DNA of 64,000 nucleotides from Sphingomonadaceae bacterium (GCA_024236195.1 JACKKZ010000004.1:496001-560000); one strand, 5' to 3'. Shown: positions 18,869-28,466, counted from the first letter of the stretch. Notes: generated from the sequence alone by a model not told the origin. Numbers and translations: made by a program.

Positions 18869-20764
18869 ATGCTTTCCCCCGCCTGGCTCGACGAACTGCG
18901 CTCCCGGGTGACGCTCTCCAGCGTCATCATGCGCACGACCAAGCTGCAGAAGGCCGGGCGGGAGTGGAAGGCCTGTTGCCCCTTCCATAATGAGAAAAGC
19001 CCCAGCTTCACCGTCTCGGACGAAAAGGGGTTCTACCACTGCTTCGGCTGCGGGGCGCATGGCGACGTGATCCGCTGGATGACGGACCAGCGCGGCATGC
19101 AGTTCATGGATGCAGTGAAGGAACTGGCGGCCGAGGCCGGGATGGAGGTCCCCGCCGCCGATCCACGGGCAGCGCAGCGGGCAGAAGAACGCGCCGGGTT
19201 GCACGATATGATGGCTGCGGCGCAGGAATGGTTCGTCTCTAACCTCAAGGGCGATCTGGGCGCGCAGGCCCGCGCATACCTTGCCTCGCGCGGCTTCAAC
19301 CAGCGGACGGTCGAACGCTTCGGCTTCGGCTTCGCGCCGGCTGACCGGCAAGCCATGAAGACCGCGCTGGGTAGCAGGTTCGAGGAAGCGATGCTGCTCG
19401 AAGGCGGGCTGCGCATCACTGTGGATGACAAGGAACCCTATGACCGCTTCCGTGCGCGGCTTATGCTGCCCATTGAGGATGCGCGCGGACGGGTGATCGC
19501 TTTTGGCGGGCGTATCCTTGAGGCCGACAGCAAGGCCCCGAAATACCTCAATTCCCCTGACACACCCCTCTTCGACAAAGGACGCACGCTCTACAACCTC
19601 CATCGCGCGGGCCCGGTGAGCCGCCAGACCAATCGCCTCGTCGTGGTCGAAGGTTACATGGATGTCATCGCGCTGGCTGCGGCGGGCATCGAGGATGCGG
19701 TGGCTCCACTCGGCACTGCGTTGACTGAGAACCAGATCGAAATGCTCTGGCGCCTGGTCGAACGCCCGGTGCTGTGTTTCGATGGCGATGCCGCAGGTCA
19801 GCGCGCGGCCATGCGCGCCATCACCCGTGCCCTCCCCATGCTCCGCCCGGCGCACTCACTGGCAATTGTCCACCTGCCCAGCGGGCTCGACCCCGATGAC
19901 CTGATCAAACAGCAAGGCGCAGCGGCAATGGAAAAGCTACTTGCTGCGCCATCCAGCCTGCTCGACACCTTGTGGACATTCGAGCGCGACGCTCAACCGC
20001 TCGACGGGCCGGAAGCCAAGGCGGGCTTGAAAGCGCGCCTGCTCGCACATGTGGATGCGATCGAACACCCCGATATCAAGGCCCTCTACCGCCGCGAGTT
20101 GATGGAGCGCTTCTCCGACTTCGCCTTCCCGCCCCGCGCCCCACGCCCGCAGCAGGCCAGGGGCGACTGGAAAGGGCGCGACTGGAAACAACCACGCCCT
20201 GCCCTTTCGCGCGAAGCAGCCGAGCGGTTGCGCTGGGTAGTCAGTGGCGGCGGTCGTGATGCACTGACCAGTGCTGTTTTTGCCGGGTTGATGCGCTTTC
20301 CCGACCGTATATTGCCACATGAAGACGCGCTGATGCGATTGGCCCAGCTCGAGCCAAATCTAGCCGTTCCCATCAATTCGCTCATTGAAGCAGCAGAAAT
20401 GCTTGAACCCGGCGAAAATTTGCCCATATCGGAGGATATCGGCCCTGCTGCGCCGCCGGATAAAGCCCGTTTTGCCTTCCTTGGAGAAGGTTTGGATCCG
20501 CAAGTCGCGCGCGAGGAGTTGGCCGAAGCCGTTACCCTGCTGGTCGAAAGGCCTGCGCTGGAGGCTGCGCTATTCGCAGCGACTGCGCGGTTTGAAACCG
20601 ACCCTGAAGCCGCTTTTGCCGAGCAGCAGCGCCTGCTCAAGCGAAAGCTGGATTTTGACAAGCGACTAGGGCAAATGGCGAGCAAACGGGCTGGTCGGCC
20701 AGCTCAGGGGAATGTGGAGGACCCGGGCGGCAATGCCGAGACGGGTGAACAGGAAACGGAATAA
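18869..20764 (+). CDS. dnaG: DNA primase
   Basis: Synthesises RNA primers for replication. The 631-aa protein has a CHC2 zinc finger (CCPFHNEKSPSF...FGCGAHGD, about 35-65), the RNA-polymerase core with TOPRIM motifs (VVVEGYMDVIAL and FDGDAAGQ, about 255-310) and a helical C-terminal domain for the helicase DnaB. It lies between yqeY (11 bp) and rpoD (9 bp), the classical macromolecular-synthesis arrangement. Confidence 0.96.
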   Translation: MLSPAWLDELRSRVTLSSVIMRTTKLQKAGREWKACCPFHNEKSPSFTVSDEKGFYHCFGCGAHGDVIRWMTDQRGMQFMDAVKELAAEAGMEVPAADPRAAQRAEERAGLHDMMAAAQEWFVSNLKGDLGAQARAYLASRGFNQRTVERFGFGFAPADRQAMKTALGSRFEEAMLLEGGLRITVDDKEPYDRFRARLMLPIEDARGRVIAFGGRILEADSKAPKYLNSPDTPLFDKGRTLYNLHRAGPVSRQTNRLVVVEGYMDVIALAAAGIEDAVAPLGTALTENQIEMLWRLVERPVLCFDGDAAGQRAAMRAITRALPMLRPAHSLAIVHLPSGLDPDDLIKQQGAAAMEKLLAAPSSLLDTLWTFERDAQPLDGPEAKAGLKARLLAHVDAIEHPDIKALYRRELMERFSDFAFPPRAPRPQQARGDWKGRDWKQPRPALSREAAERLRWVVSGGGRDALTSAVFAGLMRFPDRILPHEDALMRLAQLEPNLAVPINSLIEAAEMLEPGENLPISEDIGPAAPPDKARFAFLGEGLDPQVAREELAEAVTLLVERPALEAALFAATARFETDPEAAFAEQQRLLKRKLDFDKRLGQMASKRAGRPAQGNVEDPGGNAETGEQETE

Positions 20765-20773
20765 ACGGGACAT

Positions 20774-22816
20774 ATGGCCTCGAACAACAATGGCAGCGGC
20801 AATGGTAACGGCAAGGATGACGATGCCCCGCTGATCGACCTCAATGAGGCGTCTATCAAGAAGCTGATTACCCGCGCCAAGAAGCGCGGCTATGTCACTT
20901 ATGACGAGCTGAACGATGCGCTGCCGCAGGACCAGATGAGTTCGGAGCAGATCGAGGACGTCATGTCCGCGATCTCCGAAATGGGCGTTAATATCGTCGA
21001 GAATGACGAGGATGCCGAAGCGGAGAATGAAAGCGAAGTAGAGGAAATCGATTCCTCGGATGATGGCGATGCCAAACCAACCAAGGCGACTGCCACGGCT
21101 GCCGCTGCCAAGAAGACCACAACCGGCGACCGCACTGATGACCCGGTGCGCATGTATCTGCGCGAAATGGGCGCGGTCGAGCTGCTCAGCCGCGAAGGCG
21201 AAATTGCCATTGCCAAGCGGATCGAGGCCGGTCGCGACACGATGATCATGGGGCTGTGCGAAAGCCCGATCACCTTCCACGCCATCATTCACTGGTCCGA
21301 AGCACTCAACAACGAAGAGATGCAGCTGCGCGAGATCCTCGATCTTGACGCCATGCTCTCCAAGGAACCGCCTGCCGACAAGATGGAGGAAGGCGCCGAA
21401 GACGACGATGACGGCGAAATCTCCGAAGAGACCGCTGGGCCGACCATCCGCGATGATGACGAAGTCGAGGAAGAAGACGACAGCGACGAGGATGAGGACG
21501 GCGAAGAAGGTTCGTCCAAGCGCCGCGATGAAGATGATGACGAGGACAACACAATGTCCCTCGCTCAGATGGAAGCGGCGCTCAAGCCTGAAGCGCTGGA
21601 GCGGTTTGCCCGGATCGCGGACCTGTTCAAGAAGTTTGAGAAGCTGCAGGCTGAGCGGGTTGAAGTCCTAGGCCGGGGCGACGAGTTCCCGGCGGCCAAG
21701 GAAAAGAAATACGAACAACTGCGCGAAGATCTGACCGCAGAAGTCGAAAGTGTCCAGTTCCACGCGACCAAGATCGAGTTCCTGGTCGACAATCTCTACG
21801 CCTTCAACCGCCGCCTGACTGCGCTGGGCGGCCAGATGCTCCGCCTGGCCGAGCGCCATAAGGTCAAGCGCGCCGATTTCCTCAAGGCCTATATCGGCAA
21901 CGAGCTGGACGATAGCTGGCTGACCGATAACGCCAGGAAGGACAAGAAATGGGCTGCCTTCGCCGAGAAGGAAGAGGATGCAATAGAGCGTATCCGTACG
22001 GAAATTGCCGATATTGCTGGCCAGACAGGCATGAGCCTGCCCGAATTCCGCCGTATCGTGAACATGGTGCAGAAGGGCGAGCGTGAAGCACGCATTGCCA
22101 AGAAGGAAATGGTCGAGGCGAACCTGCGCCTCGTGATTTCCATCGCCAAGAAATACACCAATCGCGGGCTGCAATTCCTCGACCTGATCCAGGAAGGAAA
22201 TATCGGCCTGATGAAGGCGGTGGACAAGTTCGAATATCGCCGCGGTTACAAGTTCAGCACCTACGCCACATGGTGGATCCGACAGGCAATCACCCGCTCG
22301 ATTGCTGACCAGGCGCGCACGATCCGCATCCCGGTCCACATGATCGAAACGATCAACAAGCTGGTCCGCACCAGCCGCCAGTTCCTGCACGAGCAGGGCC
22401 GCGAACCGACACCGGAAGAAATGGCCGAGCGCCTCTCCATGCCTCTGGAGAAAGTGCGCAAGGTGATGAAAATCGCCAAGGAGCCGATCTCCCTCGAAAC
22501 GCCGATTGGCGACGAGGAAGATTCGCATCTGGGTGATTTCATCGAGGACAAGAACGCGATAATTCCTGTGGATGCCGCAATTCAGGCTAACCTCAAGGAA
22601 ACTGTGACGCGCGTACTTGCTTCACTCACTCCGCGTGAGGAGCGTGTGCTGCGTATGCGCTTTGGCATCGGGATGAATACCGATCACACCCTGGAAGAAG
22701 TCGGGCAACAGTTCTCGGTTACACGTGAACGTATCCGCCAGATTGAGGCCAAGGCGTTGCGCAAGCTCAAACATCCGAGCCGCAGCCGCAAGATGCGCAG
22801 CTTCCTCGACCAGTAA
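20774..22816 (+). CDS. rpoD: RNA polymerase primary sigma factor RpoD
   Basis: The housekeeping sigma-70. The 680-aa protein has region 1.1 (about 15-80), region 1.2 (RMYLREMGAVELLSREGE), a long non-conserved region, then regions 2 (NLRLVISIAKKYTNRGLQFLDLIQEGNIGLMKA), 3 and 4 (RERIRQIEAKALRKLKHPS). The non-conserved part holds an extremely acidic run of Asp and Glu (about 205-260), longer than usual. It follows dnaG after 9 bp. Confidence 0.97.
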   Translation: MASNNNGSGNGNGKDDDAPLIDLNEASIKKLITRAKKRGYVTYDELNDALPQDQMSSEQIEDVMSAISEMGVNIVENDEDAEAENESEVEEIDSSDDGDAKPTKATATAAAAKKTTTGDRTDDPVRMYLREMGAVELLSREGEIAIAKRIEAGRDTMIMGLCESPITFHAIIHWSEALNNEEMQLREILDLDAMLSKEPPADKMEEGAEDDDDGEISEETAGPTIRDDDEVEEEDDSDEDEDGEEGSSKRRDEDDDEDNTMSLAQMEAALKPEALERFARIADLFKKFEKLQAERVEVLGRGDEFPAAKEKKYEQLREDLTAEVESVQFHATKIEFLVDNLYAFNRRLTALGGQMLRLAERHKVKRADFLKAYIGNELDDSWLTDNARKDKKWAAFAEKEEDAIERIRTEIADIAGQTGMSLPEFRRIVNMVQKGEREARIAKKEMVEANLRLVISIAKKYTNRGLQFLDLIQEGNIGLMKAVDKFEYRRGYKFSTYATWWIRQAITRSIADQARTIRIPVHMIETINKLVRTSRQFLHEQGREPTPEEMAERLSMPLEKVRKVMKIAKEPISLETPIGDEEDSHLGDFIEDKNAIIPVDAAIQANLKETVTRVLASLTPREERVLRMRFGIGMNTDHTLEEVGQQFSVTRERIRQIEAKALRKLKHPSRSRKMRSFLDQ

Positions 22817-22839
22817 AACTGCAAGGGGGCAGTAATCGC

Positions 22840-23937
22840 ATGGCGATTGCCGCCCCAGCTGCACAGCGCATTGGTGAACTGACTGCGCTACGTGGGCTGG
22901 CAGCGCTTGTTGTGCTGCTGTCTCACCTCTTGCTGATCTATCCCTTATCGCGCGAGACTCTCGTTGCCGCAGGGCTTCTGATCAATCCGCATGGCGCGAT
23001 CGTGCTGTTTTTTGTCCTGAGCGGTTTTGTCCTCGCCCGGTCGTTGGAGCGGGCCAAACGCAGCTTCTGGGGCGGGAGCCTGCGCTTCTGGCTCAAGCGG
23101 CTGTTTCGCATCTATCCGGCAGTGTGGGCTGTTACAACCATAGCAGTAGTGTTGATACTGATCCGGCCAGACATTCCAGAAGCGCAGCTGGCCCGATGGC
23201 CGGTACATCACATGGCCAGCCTTTCCCGCCACAATGTCGTGCTCACGCTGGCAGCATGGAATGCGGCCCTGATCCCTCCATTGTGGACTATCTATGTCGA
23301 GCTGGTCGGCTCGCTATTCGTCCCCTTCATGGTCTGGATCGGGCGCCGAGCCACATGGGCTGGCTGGCTGATGATCGGCGGACTTGCGCTCCTCAGTCTG
23401 ATTGCAGAAGGGTGGCACCACCCGTTTTCCGCTGCGATATATATGGTACATTTTGCACTGGGTGTGATGCTTGCCCTGTACGGGATCGAACTGCGTAAGA
23501 GGACCGCCATCTTCCTCGCACTCGCCGGTCTGGCAGGGCTTACGGTCTTCCGCACCATCTTCTTCCTTGTGCTGACCGGACAGTGGAAGATGGGCACCTA
23601 TGATTATGGCAATCCCTTGCCGGGGCTTTTCGAAGCAGCTGCTGCCACGATGCTTGTCGCGGCCCTCGCCTTCTCCGCAAAGCTTCCCCGATGGCTGCTG
23701 AGCCGCCCGCTTCAAGCTTTAGGCGATTGGTCCTATCCGCTCTATCTCTTGCATTTGCCCATCATGCTCTTCCTCGCCTGTTTGCTCCCGGCTTCTGCAC
23801 CAGGTCAGGCGACACTAATGTTGGGAGCACTTTCCATCGCGATCACCTTGTTGCTCTCGGCAACCATTCACCATCTGGTGGAGCAGCCCGGCATTGCCTT
23901 GGGCAACAGCGTTGTCGACCGTGTGATCCGCGCATAG
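22840..23937 (+). CDS. Acyltransferase 3 family membrane protein
   Basis: A 365-aa polytopic protein with about ten hydrophobic segments. The N-terminal ELTALRGLAALVVLLSHL carries the Arg and His typical of acyltransferase 3/OafA-type enzymes that acylate sugars or glycolipids; FFVLSGFVLARS is also characteristic. The acceptor is unknown. It follows rpoD by 23 bp and precedes the pseudouridine synthase by 10 bp. Confidence 0.88.
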   Translation: MAIAAPAAQRIGELTALRGLAALVVLLSHLLLIYPLSRETLVAAGLLINPHGAIVLFFVLSGFVLARSLERAKRSFWGGSLRFWLKRLFRIYPAVWAVTTIAVVLILIRPDIPEAQLARWPVHHMASLSRHNVVLTLAAWNAALIPPLWTIYVELVGSLFVPFMVWIGRRATWAGWLMIGGLALLSLIAEGWHHPFSAAIYMVHFALGVMLALYGIELRKRTAIFLALAGLAGLTVFRTIFFLVLTGQWKMGTYDYGNPLPGLFEAAAATMLVAALAFSAKLPRWLLSRPLQALGDWSYPLYLLHLPIMLFLACLLPASAPGQATLMLGALSIAITLLLSATIHHLVEQPGIALGNSVVDRVIRA

Positions 23938-23947
23938 GTACGCACCC

Positions 23948-24496
23948 ATGGCTCGATTGCTCCTGTTCAACAAACCCATGAATGTGCTTTCGCAATTCAC
24001 AGACCGTGGCAGCCCGAGCGAACGGCTGACCTTGTCGCACTTCATTGATATCCCCGGCGTCTATCCCGCCGGGCGGCTTGATCGCGACAGCGAAGGGCTG
24101 TTGCTGCTGACTGATGATGGCCGGCTTCAGGCGAGAATAGCCGATCCGAAATTCAAACTGCCCAAGACCTATCTGGTGCAAGTAGAGGGTGAAATCAGCG
24201 AAGAAGCGCTAGCGCAACTGCGCGGAGGCCTCAGGCTCAAGGATGGGCTCACCCGCCCCGCCTTGGCTGAGGCGATTTCAGTGCCTGATCTGTGGCCGCG
24301 CGATCCACCAGTCCGCTGCCGCAAGTCGGTGCCCGATAGCTGGTTACGCCTGACCATAAGCGAAGGCCGCAATCGTCAGATACGCCGGATGACGGCAGCA
24401 GTGGGTTTCCCCACCTTGAGATTGGTACGCTGGTCTATCGGTGGCTGGTCTCTGGATGGGCTCACACCCGGAATTTGGCGTGAATTGAGGATTTGA
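23948..24496 (+). CDS. RluE-like 23S rRNA pseudouridine synthase
   Basis: The 182-aa protein lacks an S4 domain, as in the RluE branch of the RsuA family. The catalytic Asp is in GRLDRDSEGLLLLTDDG (about 42-58) and the binding motifs SEGRNRQIRRM (about 137-147) are intact. By homology it would modify a single uridine of 23S rRNA (position 2457 in E. coli). The exact target is inferred from the subfamily. Confidence 0.88.
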   Translation: MARLLLFNKPMNVLSQFTDRGSPSERLTLSHFIDIPGVYPAGRLDRDSEGLLLLTDDGRLQARIADPKFKLPKTYLVQVEGEISEEALAQLRGGLRLKDGLTRPALAEAISVPDLWPRDPPVRCRKSVPDSWLRLTISEGRNRQIRRMTAAVGFPTLRLVRWSIGGWSLDGLTPGIWRELRI

Positions 24497-24604
24497 CCGC
24501 CGCAGGTATTCCAAGGGGAAAGATTGTTGCTTTGCGGTGGCTTTTGAGGCGTCGACCCCCTATGTGCCCCGCATACCAATCAAGCGAGTCCCCCGAGCCA
24601 TACC

Positions 24605-25042
24605 ATGCGCATAGCTATCGCATCTGACCATGCCGCCCTCGCCCTCAAGGCTGAACTGCGGGAGTATCTCATCGAAGCGGGTCATGAAGTGGCTGACTTG
24701 GGCCCGCATGATGGCGACAGTGTCGACTATCCCGATTACGGATATAAACTTGCCAGTGTCGTGGCCGATGGCACTGCAGAACGCGGCATTGCCCTGTGTG
24801 GCAGCGGCGTTGGTATCTCCATCAGCGTAAATCGGAACCCTGCTTTACGTTGTGCGCTGGTATCAGAACCGCTCTCGGCTGCTTTGTGCCGCGAGCACAA
24901 TGATGCGAACTGCATCGCCATGGGTGCGCGGCTGACCGGAAGCGACATGGCCAAGGCATGTGTCGATGCGTTCCTCAACACCGAATTCGCCGGCGGGCGT
25001 CACCAGCGCCGCGTCGATAAGCTTTCCAATCCTGAAGTCTGA
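24605..25042 (+). CDS. rpiB: Ribose 5-phosphate isomerase B
   Basis: Interconverts ribose 5-phosphate and ribulose 5-phosphate. The 145-aa product has the RpiB pattern: IASDHAALALK at the N terminus, CGSGVGISISVNR with the catalytic Cys, and the EHNDANCIAMGAR loop. It lies 9 bp before glyA, an arrangement common in alphaproteobacteria. Confidence 0.93.
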   Translation: MRIAIASDHAALALKAELREYLIEAGHEVADLGPHDGDSVDYPDYGYKLASVVADGTAERGIALCGSGVGISISVNRNPALRCALVSEPLSAALCREHNDANCIAMGARLTGSDMAKACVDAFLNTEFAGGRHQRRVDKLSNPEV

Positions 25043-25051
25043 GATTTGCCC

Positions 25052-26362
25052 ATGAGCACCGCAGCTGCCCCCACACCTGACGCGATGAACCGATTCTGGA
25101 CGGACAGCCTTGAACAGGCCGACCCCGAAGTCTTTGGTGCAATCCGCAAGGAGCTAAAACGCCAGCAGGACAAGATCGAGCTGATCGCAAGCGAGAATAT
25201 CGCAAGCAAGGCTGTGCTGGAAGCGACCGGCAGCGTGTTCACCAATAAATATGCCGAGGGTTATCCCGGCAAGCGCTATTATGGCGGCTGCGACTACGCC
25301 GATGTCGTTGAAACGCTGGCCATTGAACGCGCAAAGCAGCTGTTTGGCTGTAATTTTGCTAACGTACAGCCCAATTCGGGCTCGCAGATGAACCAGGCGG
25401 TGTTCCTCGCTTTGCTCAATCCCGGTGACACCTTCATGGGGCTGGACCTCAATTCTGGTGGCCACCTGACCCATGGCTCGCCCGTGAATATGAGCGGCAA
25501 ATGGTTCAACCCCGTCGCCTATGGCGTGCGCAAGGATGATGAGCGCATCGACATGGATGAAGTCATGGCGATCGCGAAAGAACACAAGCCAAAGCTCATT
25601 ATCGCAGGTGGAACTGCCTATTCGCGCATTTGGGACTGGGCAGCGTTCCGCAAGGTAGCAGACGAGGTCGGTGCCTATTTGCTGGTCGATATGAGCCATA
25701 TTTCCGGGTTGGTTGCAGGGGGGGCGCACCCCTCCCCGTTCCCGCACGCCCATGTTGTGACCACCACGACGCATAAGAGCCTTCGTGGCCCGCGTTCCGG
25801 CGTCATCCTGTGGAATGAAGAAGAACTGACCAAGCCGTTCAACATGGCAGTGTTCCCTGGCCTTCAGGGTGGTCCGCTGGTCCATGTGATTGCGGCAAAA
25901 GCAGTGGCTTTCGGCGAAGCGCTGCGGCCTGAATTTAAGTCCTATGCACACAGCGTAGTCGAAAACGCCCGTGCCTTGGCTGCAAGTCTGGAAGAGAATG
26001 GCTTGCGCATCGTTTCTGGCGGAACAGACAATCACTCCATGCTGGTGGACCTGACCCCGATGGATGTGACGGGCAAGGATGCGGAAAAGGGCTTGGATCG
26101 CGCCTGGTTGACCTGCAACAAGAATGGCATTCCCTATGATACGCGCAGCCCGTTCGTGACCAGCGGTATCCGGCTTGGCACTCCGGCAGGAACAACGCGC
26201 GGCTTTGGTCCCGCAGAATTCCGCACGGTGGGCAAGCTGATCGCCGAAGTGGTTGCTGGCCTTGGCAAAAACGGAGCCGATGGCGATGCACAGGTGGAAG
26301 AGAGTGTGCGCCGCCGGGTCTCTGAACTGTGTGCTAACTTCCCTGTCTATCCAGGGATGTAA
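25052..26362 (+). CDS. glyA: Serine hydroxymethyltransferase
   Basis: PLP enzyme converting serine and tetrahydrofolate to glycine and methylene-THF. The 436-aa product has the PLP lysine in VVTTTTHKSLRGPR, the glycine-rich GGHLTHGSPVN, and NKNGIPYDTRSPFVTSGIRLGTPA. The ATG at 25052 is chosen over an in-frame TTG 6 bp earlier. It is in line with rpiB and nrdR. Confidence 0.97.
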   Translation: MSTAAAPTPDAMNRFWTDSLEQADPEVFGAIRKELKRQQDKIELIASENIASKAVLEATGSVFTNKYAEGYPGKRYYGGCDYADVVETLAIERAKQLFGCNFANVQPNSGSQMNQAVFLALLNPGDTFMGLDLNSGGHLTHGSPVNMSGKWFNPVAYGVRKDDERIDMDEVMAIAKEHKPKLIIAGGTAYSRIWDWAAFRKVADEVGAYLLVDMSHISGLVAGGAHPSPFPHAHVVTTTTHKSLRGPRSGVILWNEEELTKPFNMAVFPGLQGGPLVHVIAAKAVAFGEALRPEFKSYAHSVVENARALAASLEENGLRIVSGGTDNHSMLVDLTPMDVTGKDAEKGLDRAWLTCNKNGIPYDTRSPFVTSGIRLGTPAGTTRGFGPAEFRTVGKLIAEVVAGLGKNGADGDAQVEESVRRRVSELCANFPVYPGM

Positions 26363-26368
26363 ACCCTG

Positions 26369-26839
26369 ATGCGATGCCCTTTCTGCGCATTTGATGACAG
26401 CCAGGTAAAGGATAGTCGCCCGACCGAGGATAACACCTCGATCCGGCGGCGGCGGCAATGCACAAGCTGCGGCGCGCGCTTCACAACCTTTGAACGGGTC
26501 CAGCTGCGCGAAGTTGTCATCGTCAAGAGCGGTGACCAGCGTGAAGCCTTTGACCGGCGCAAGCTGGAACAATCGGTTGCTCTCGCCTGCCGCAAGCGCG
26601 GTGTTTCGCAGGAGCAGATTGACCGGCTTGTATCGGGCATTCAGCGCCAGCTCGAAACATCTGGCGAAAACGAAGTCCCCTCTGCCCGAATTGGCGAGCT
26701 GGTGATGGACGGCCTGCGCCAGATCGACAGCGTTGCCTATATCCGTTTCGCCAGCGTCTATCGTGATTTCAGCGAAGCCAAGGATTTCGAAGATTTCGCC
26801 AGCAATGTGCGCGATATTGGCGATGTCGCGGCCAGCTGA
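26369..26839 (+). CDS. nrdR: Transcriptional repressor NrdR
   Basis: Zinc-finger/ATP-cone repressor of ribonucleotide reductase genes. The 156-aa protein has an N-terminal zinc ribbon (CPFC at 3-6 and CTSC at about 31-34, after SIRRRRQ) and an ATP-cone (about 49-139). It starts 6 bp after glyA and its end overlaps the next gene by 17 bp, so all three are probably co-transcribed. Confidence 0.95.
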   Translation: MRCPFCAFDDSQVKDSRPTEDNTSIRRRRQCTSCGARFTTFERVQLREVVIVKSGDQREAFDRRKLEQSVALACRKRGVSQEQIDRLVSGIQRQLETSGENEVPSARIGELVMDGLRQIDSVAYIRFASVYRDFSEAKDFEDFASNVRDIGDVAAS

Positions 26840-27557
26840 AACGCCCGTCATCGTGCTCGTCCGGCCGCAGCTGGGCGAGAATATCGGCAAGGCAGCGCGG
26901 GCGATGCTGAATTTCGGGCTTGCCGAAATGCGGCTTGTCTCCCCCCGTGATGGCTGGCCCAACCCCTCTGCCGGGCCGGCGGCTGCAGGCGCGGATATCG
27001 TGCTGGAGCAGGCCAAGGTGTTCGAGACAACCGCAGAGGCAGTGGCCGATTGCGCGCATGTCTATGCCACCACAGTCCGCAAGCGCGGTGTGACCAAGCC
27101 GGTCCTCACCCCTGAACAGGCGGGGCGCGAAGTTCCGACCCTTCCCGGTCGAAGCGCTTTCCTGTTTGGCCCCGAACGGTCCGGGCTGGAAACCGAGGAT
27201 GTTGCCCTCGCCCGCACTATCGTGACAGCTCCAATCAACCCGGAGTTCGGATCGCTAAACCTTGCGCAGGCGGTGATCCTGGTGGCTTACGAATTGTCCA
27301 AGCATCGCGACCTCGTGATGCCGACAGAGGAAGATCTTCTTCCCCCTGCCCCCCAGGAAGAGCTGGAAGGGCTGATCGGTCATTTTGAACAGCTCCTCGA
27401 GCCGAAAGGTTATTTTCTCCCCGAAAGCCGGGCTGATGCTACCAAACGCACTTTGCGGACAATGCTGACCAAACCGGGCTGGAACCATCTGGAAGTCCGC
27501 ACCTTTCGTGGCATTTTGAGCTCACTCCAGAAAAAGAACTGGTCCTCAAGCGAATAG
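26823..27557 (+). CDS. TrmJ-like tRNA/rRNA methyltransferase (SpoU family)
   Basis: A 244-aa SPOUT-fold, SAM-dependent methyltransferase. The first half carries VIVLVRPQLGENIGKAARAMLNFG, then FLFGPERSGL and INPEFGSLNLAQAV, the three knot motifs of the SpoU family. The extra C-terminal helical region resembles TrmJ (2'-O-methylation of tRNA position 32); the exact target is inferred. The start at 26823 overlaps nrdR, and earlier in-frame starts would read deeper into nrdR. Confidence 0.87.
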   Translation: MSRPAETPVIVLVRPQLGENIGKAARAMLNFGLAEMRLVSPRDGWPNPSAGPAAAGADIVLEQAKVFETTAEAVADCAHVYATTVRKRGVTKPVLTPEQAGREVPTLPGRSAFLFGPERSGLETEDVALARTIVTAPINPEFGSLNLAQAVILVAYELSKHRDLVMPTEEDLLPPAPQEELEGLIGHFEQLLEPKGYFLPESRADATKRTLRTMLTKPGWNHLEVRTFRGILSSLQKKNWSSSE

Positions 27558-27637
27558 GGTTACATCTCCTTTCGCCGCAGGTATCAAATGAAATCACTTG
27601 GCCATCCTGGCCTGATATTTCCTGGAGTGTCATTTCC

Positions 27638-27871
27638 ATGCGTATTCTTGCTGCAGCGCTGCTTTGTGCTGTTACCTTGACCCCGTCCATGCCCGCCTAT
27701 GCCGGTGACACCAAGGAAGCCAAGCCGCCAAAGCCCAAGAAAATCTGCAAGTCCGAAACGCTGACCAGCAGCCGTATGCCGAAGCGCACCTGCAAAACGC
27801 AGGAACAATGGGATGCGGAAGCCCTGCGCAAGGATGGGCAGGATATCAAGCTTAAGGCCGATCAGACCTGA
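27638..27871 (+). CDS. Small exported protein of unknown function
   Basis: A 77-aa product with a clear signal peptide (about 1-22, ending PAYA-GD), then a Lys/Pro-rich stretch and two cysteines (about 37 and 51) that could form a disulphide (ICKSETLTSSRMPKRTCKT). There is no recognised domain. It is preceded by GGAGTG and stands alone between the methyltransferase and the convergent chorismate mutase. Confidence 0.7.
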   Translation: MRILAAALLCAVTLTPSMPAYAGDTKEAKPPKPKKICKSETLTSSRMPKRTCKTQEQWDAEALRKDGQDIKLKADQT

Positions 27872-27925
27872 TCTCCGCTTCGACCGGCCCGATCCCCACG
27901 TGATCTGGTCCGTCGGGTCGGCCAG

Positions 27926-28261
27926 TCATTTCCGCAACCGTTCCCACTCCTTCATCTCATAGGTGATGGAGGTTTCAACCAACTCATCCCAGATCGAGCC
28001 AAGCGCATCGGCGGGCAATCCCGCTGACTGCGCCGCATCTGTGATGGCCCGGATCACCGCAGCCTTGCGTTGCTCATCCCGAACCGCCTCTCGGACTGGC
28101 TTGATCCGGGCGGCGGCACGCATGTAGCCAAAGCGGCGTTCCAGCAGCGCGAACAGCTCCCTGTCGGTCTGGTCAACACCCGCGCGCACCTCTTCCATGG
28201 AGGTGCAATCTTCGGGAGGTTTCGGCTGCGTTCGCAATTGTGATTGCATGTCTCTTTCCAT
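27926..28261 (-). CDS. AroQ-type chorismate mutase
   Basis: A 111-aa all-helical chorismate mutase type II. Helix 1 contains VDQTDRELFALLERRFGYMRAAARIK and helix 2 follows with RDEQRKAAVIRAI; the last helix carries SITYE. It could equally be an isochorismate pyruvate-lyase-like paralogue, which the sequence alone does not settle. The start at 28261 (MERDMQ) is chosen because longer forms (to 28393) would run through the rpsD promoter and have no conserved residues. Confidence 0.78.
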   Translation of the reverse strand: MERDMQSQLRTQPKPPEDCTSMEEVRAGVDQTDRELFALLERRFGYMRAAARIKPVREAVRDEQRKAAVIRAITDAAQSAGLPADALGSIWDELVETSITYEMKEWERLRK

Positions 28262-28311
28262 GGCTGTGCCCTTGCCTTCGGACATCGGTAAAGTCGAGTG
28301 CATCTCTACCC

Positions 28312-28339
28312 TTGACCCACTGGCCAATCCTGCTAGTGG
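28312..28339 (+). promoter_or_regulatory. Probable sigma-70 promoter of rpsD
   Basis: TTGACC (28312-28317), a 16-bp spacer and TAGTGG (28334-28339). It resembles the tRNA-Glu promoter in this window (TTGACC, 17 bp, TAAAGG). Transcription would start near 28346, leaving a leader of about 120 nt. Confidence 0.5.
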
Positions 28340-28383
28340 GCGCGCTTCGCAATTGGCCCTGCACCCCGGTGAAGCAGGCGCCG

Positions 28384-28443
28384 CGTCGGACATATCGGTC
28401 CGACGGAGCGATACCGGGTTGAAGCGTCACCACTGGGGTGACG
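28384..28443 (+). other. Structured rpsD 5' leader with two hairpins
   Basis: A perfect 8-bp stem (28384-28391 with 28398-28405) and a 7-bp stem (28425-28431 with 28437-28443) lie 24-83 bp before rpsD. S4 is an autoregulator in many bacteria, so this leader is a candidate S4-binding site. That role is inferred. Confidence 0.4.
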
Positions 28444-28466
28444 ATGCAGATTGAAGGATACGACAT

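Noticed and set aside
21289..21552. Ser-rich minus-strand frame inside rpoD
   Set aside because: It is the complement of the Asp/Glu-rich rpoD segment, a composition artefact.
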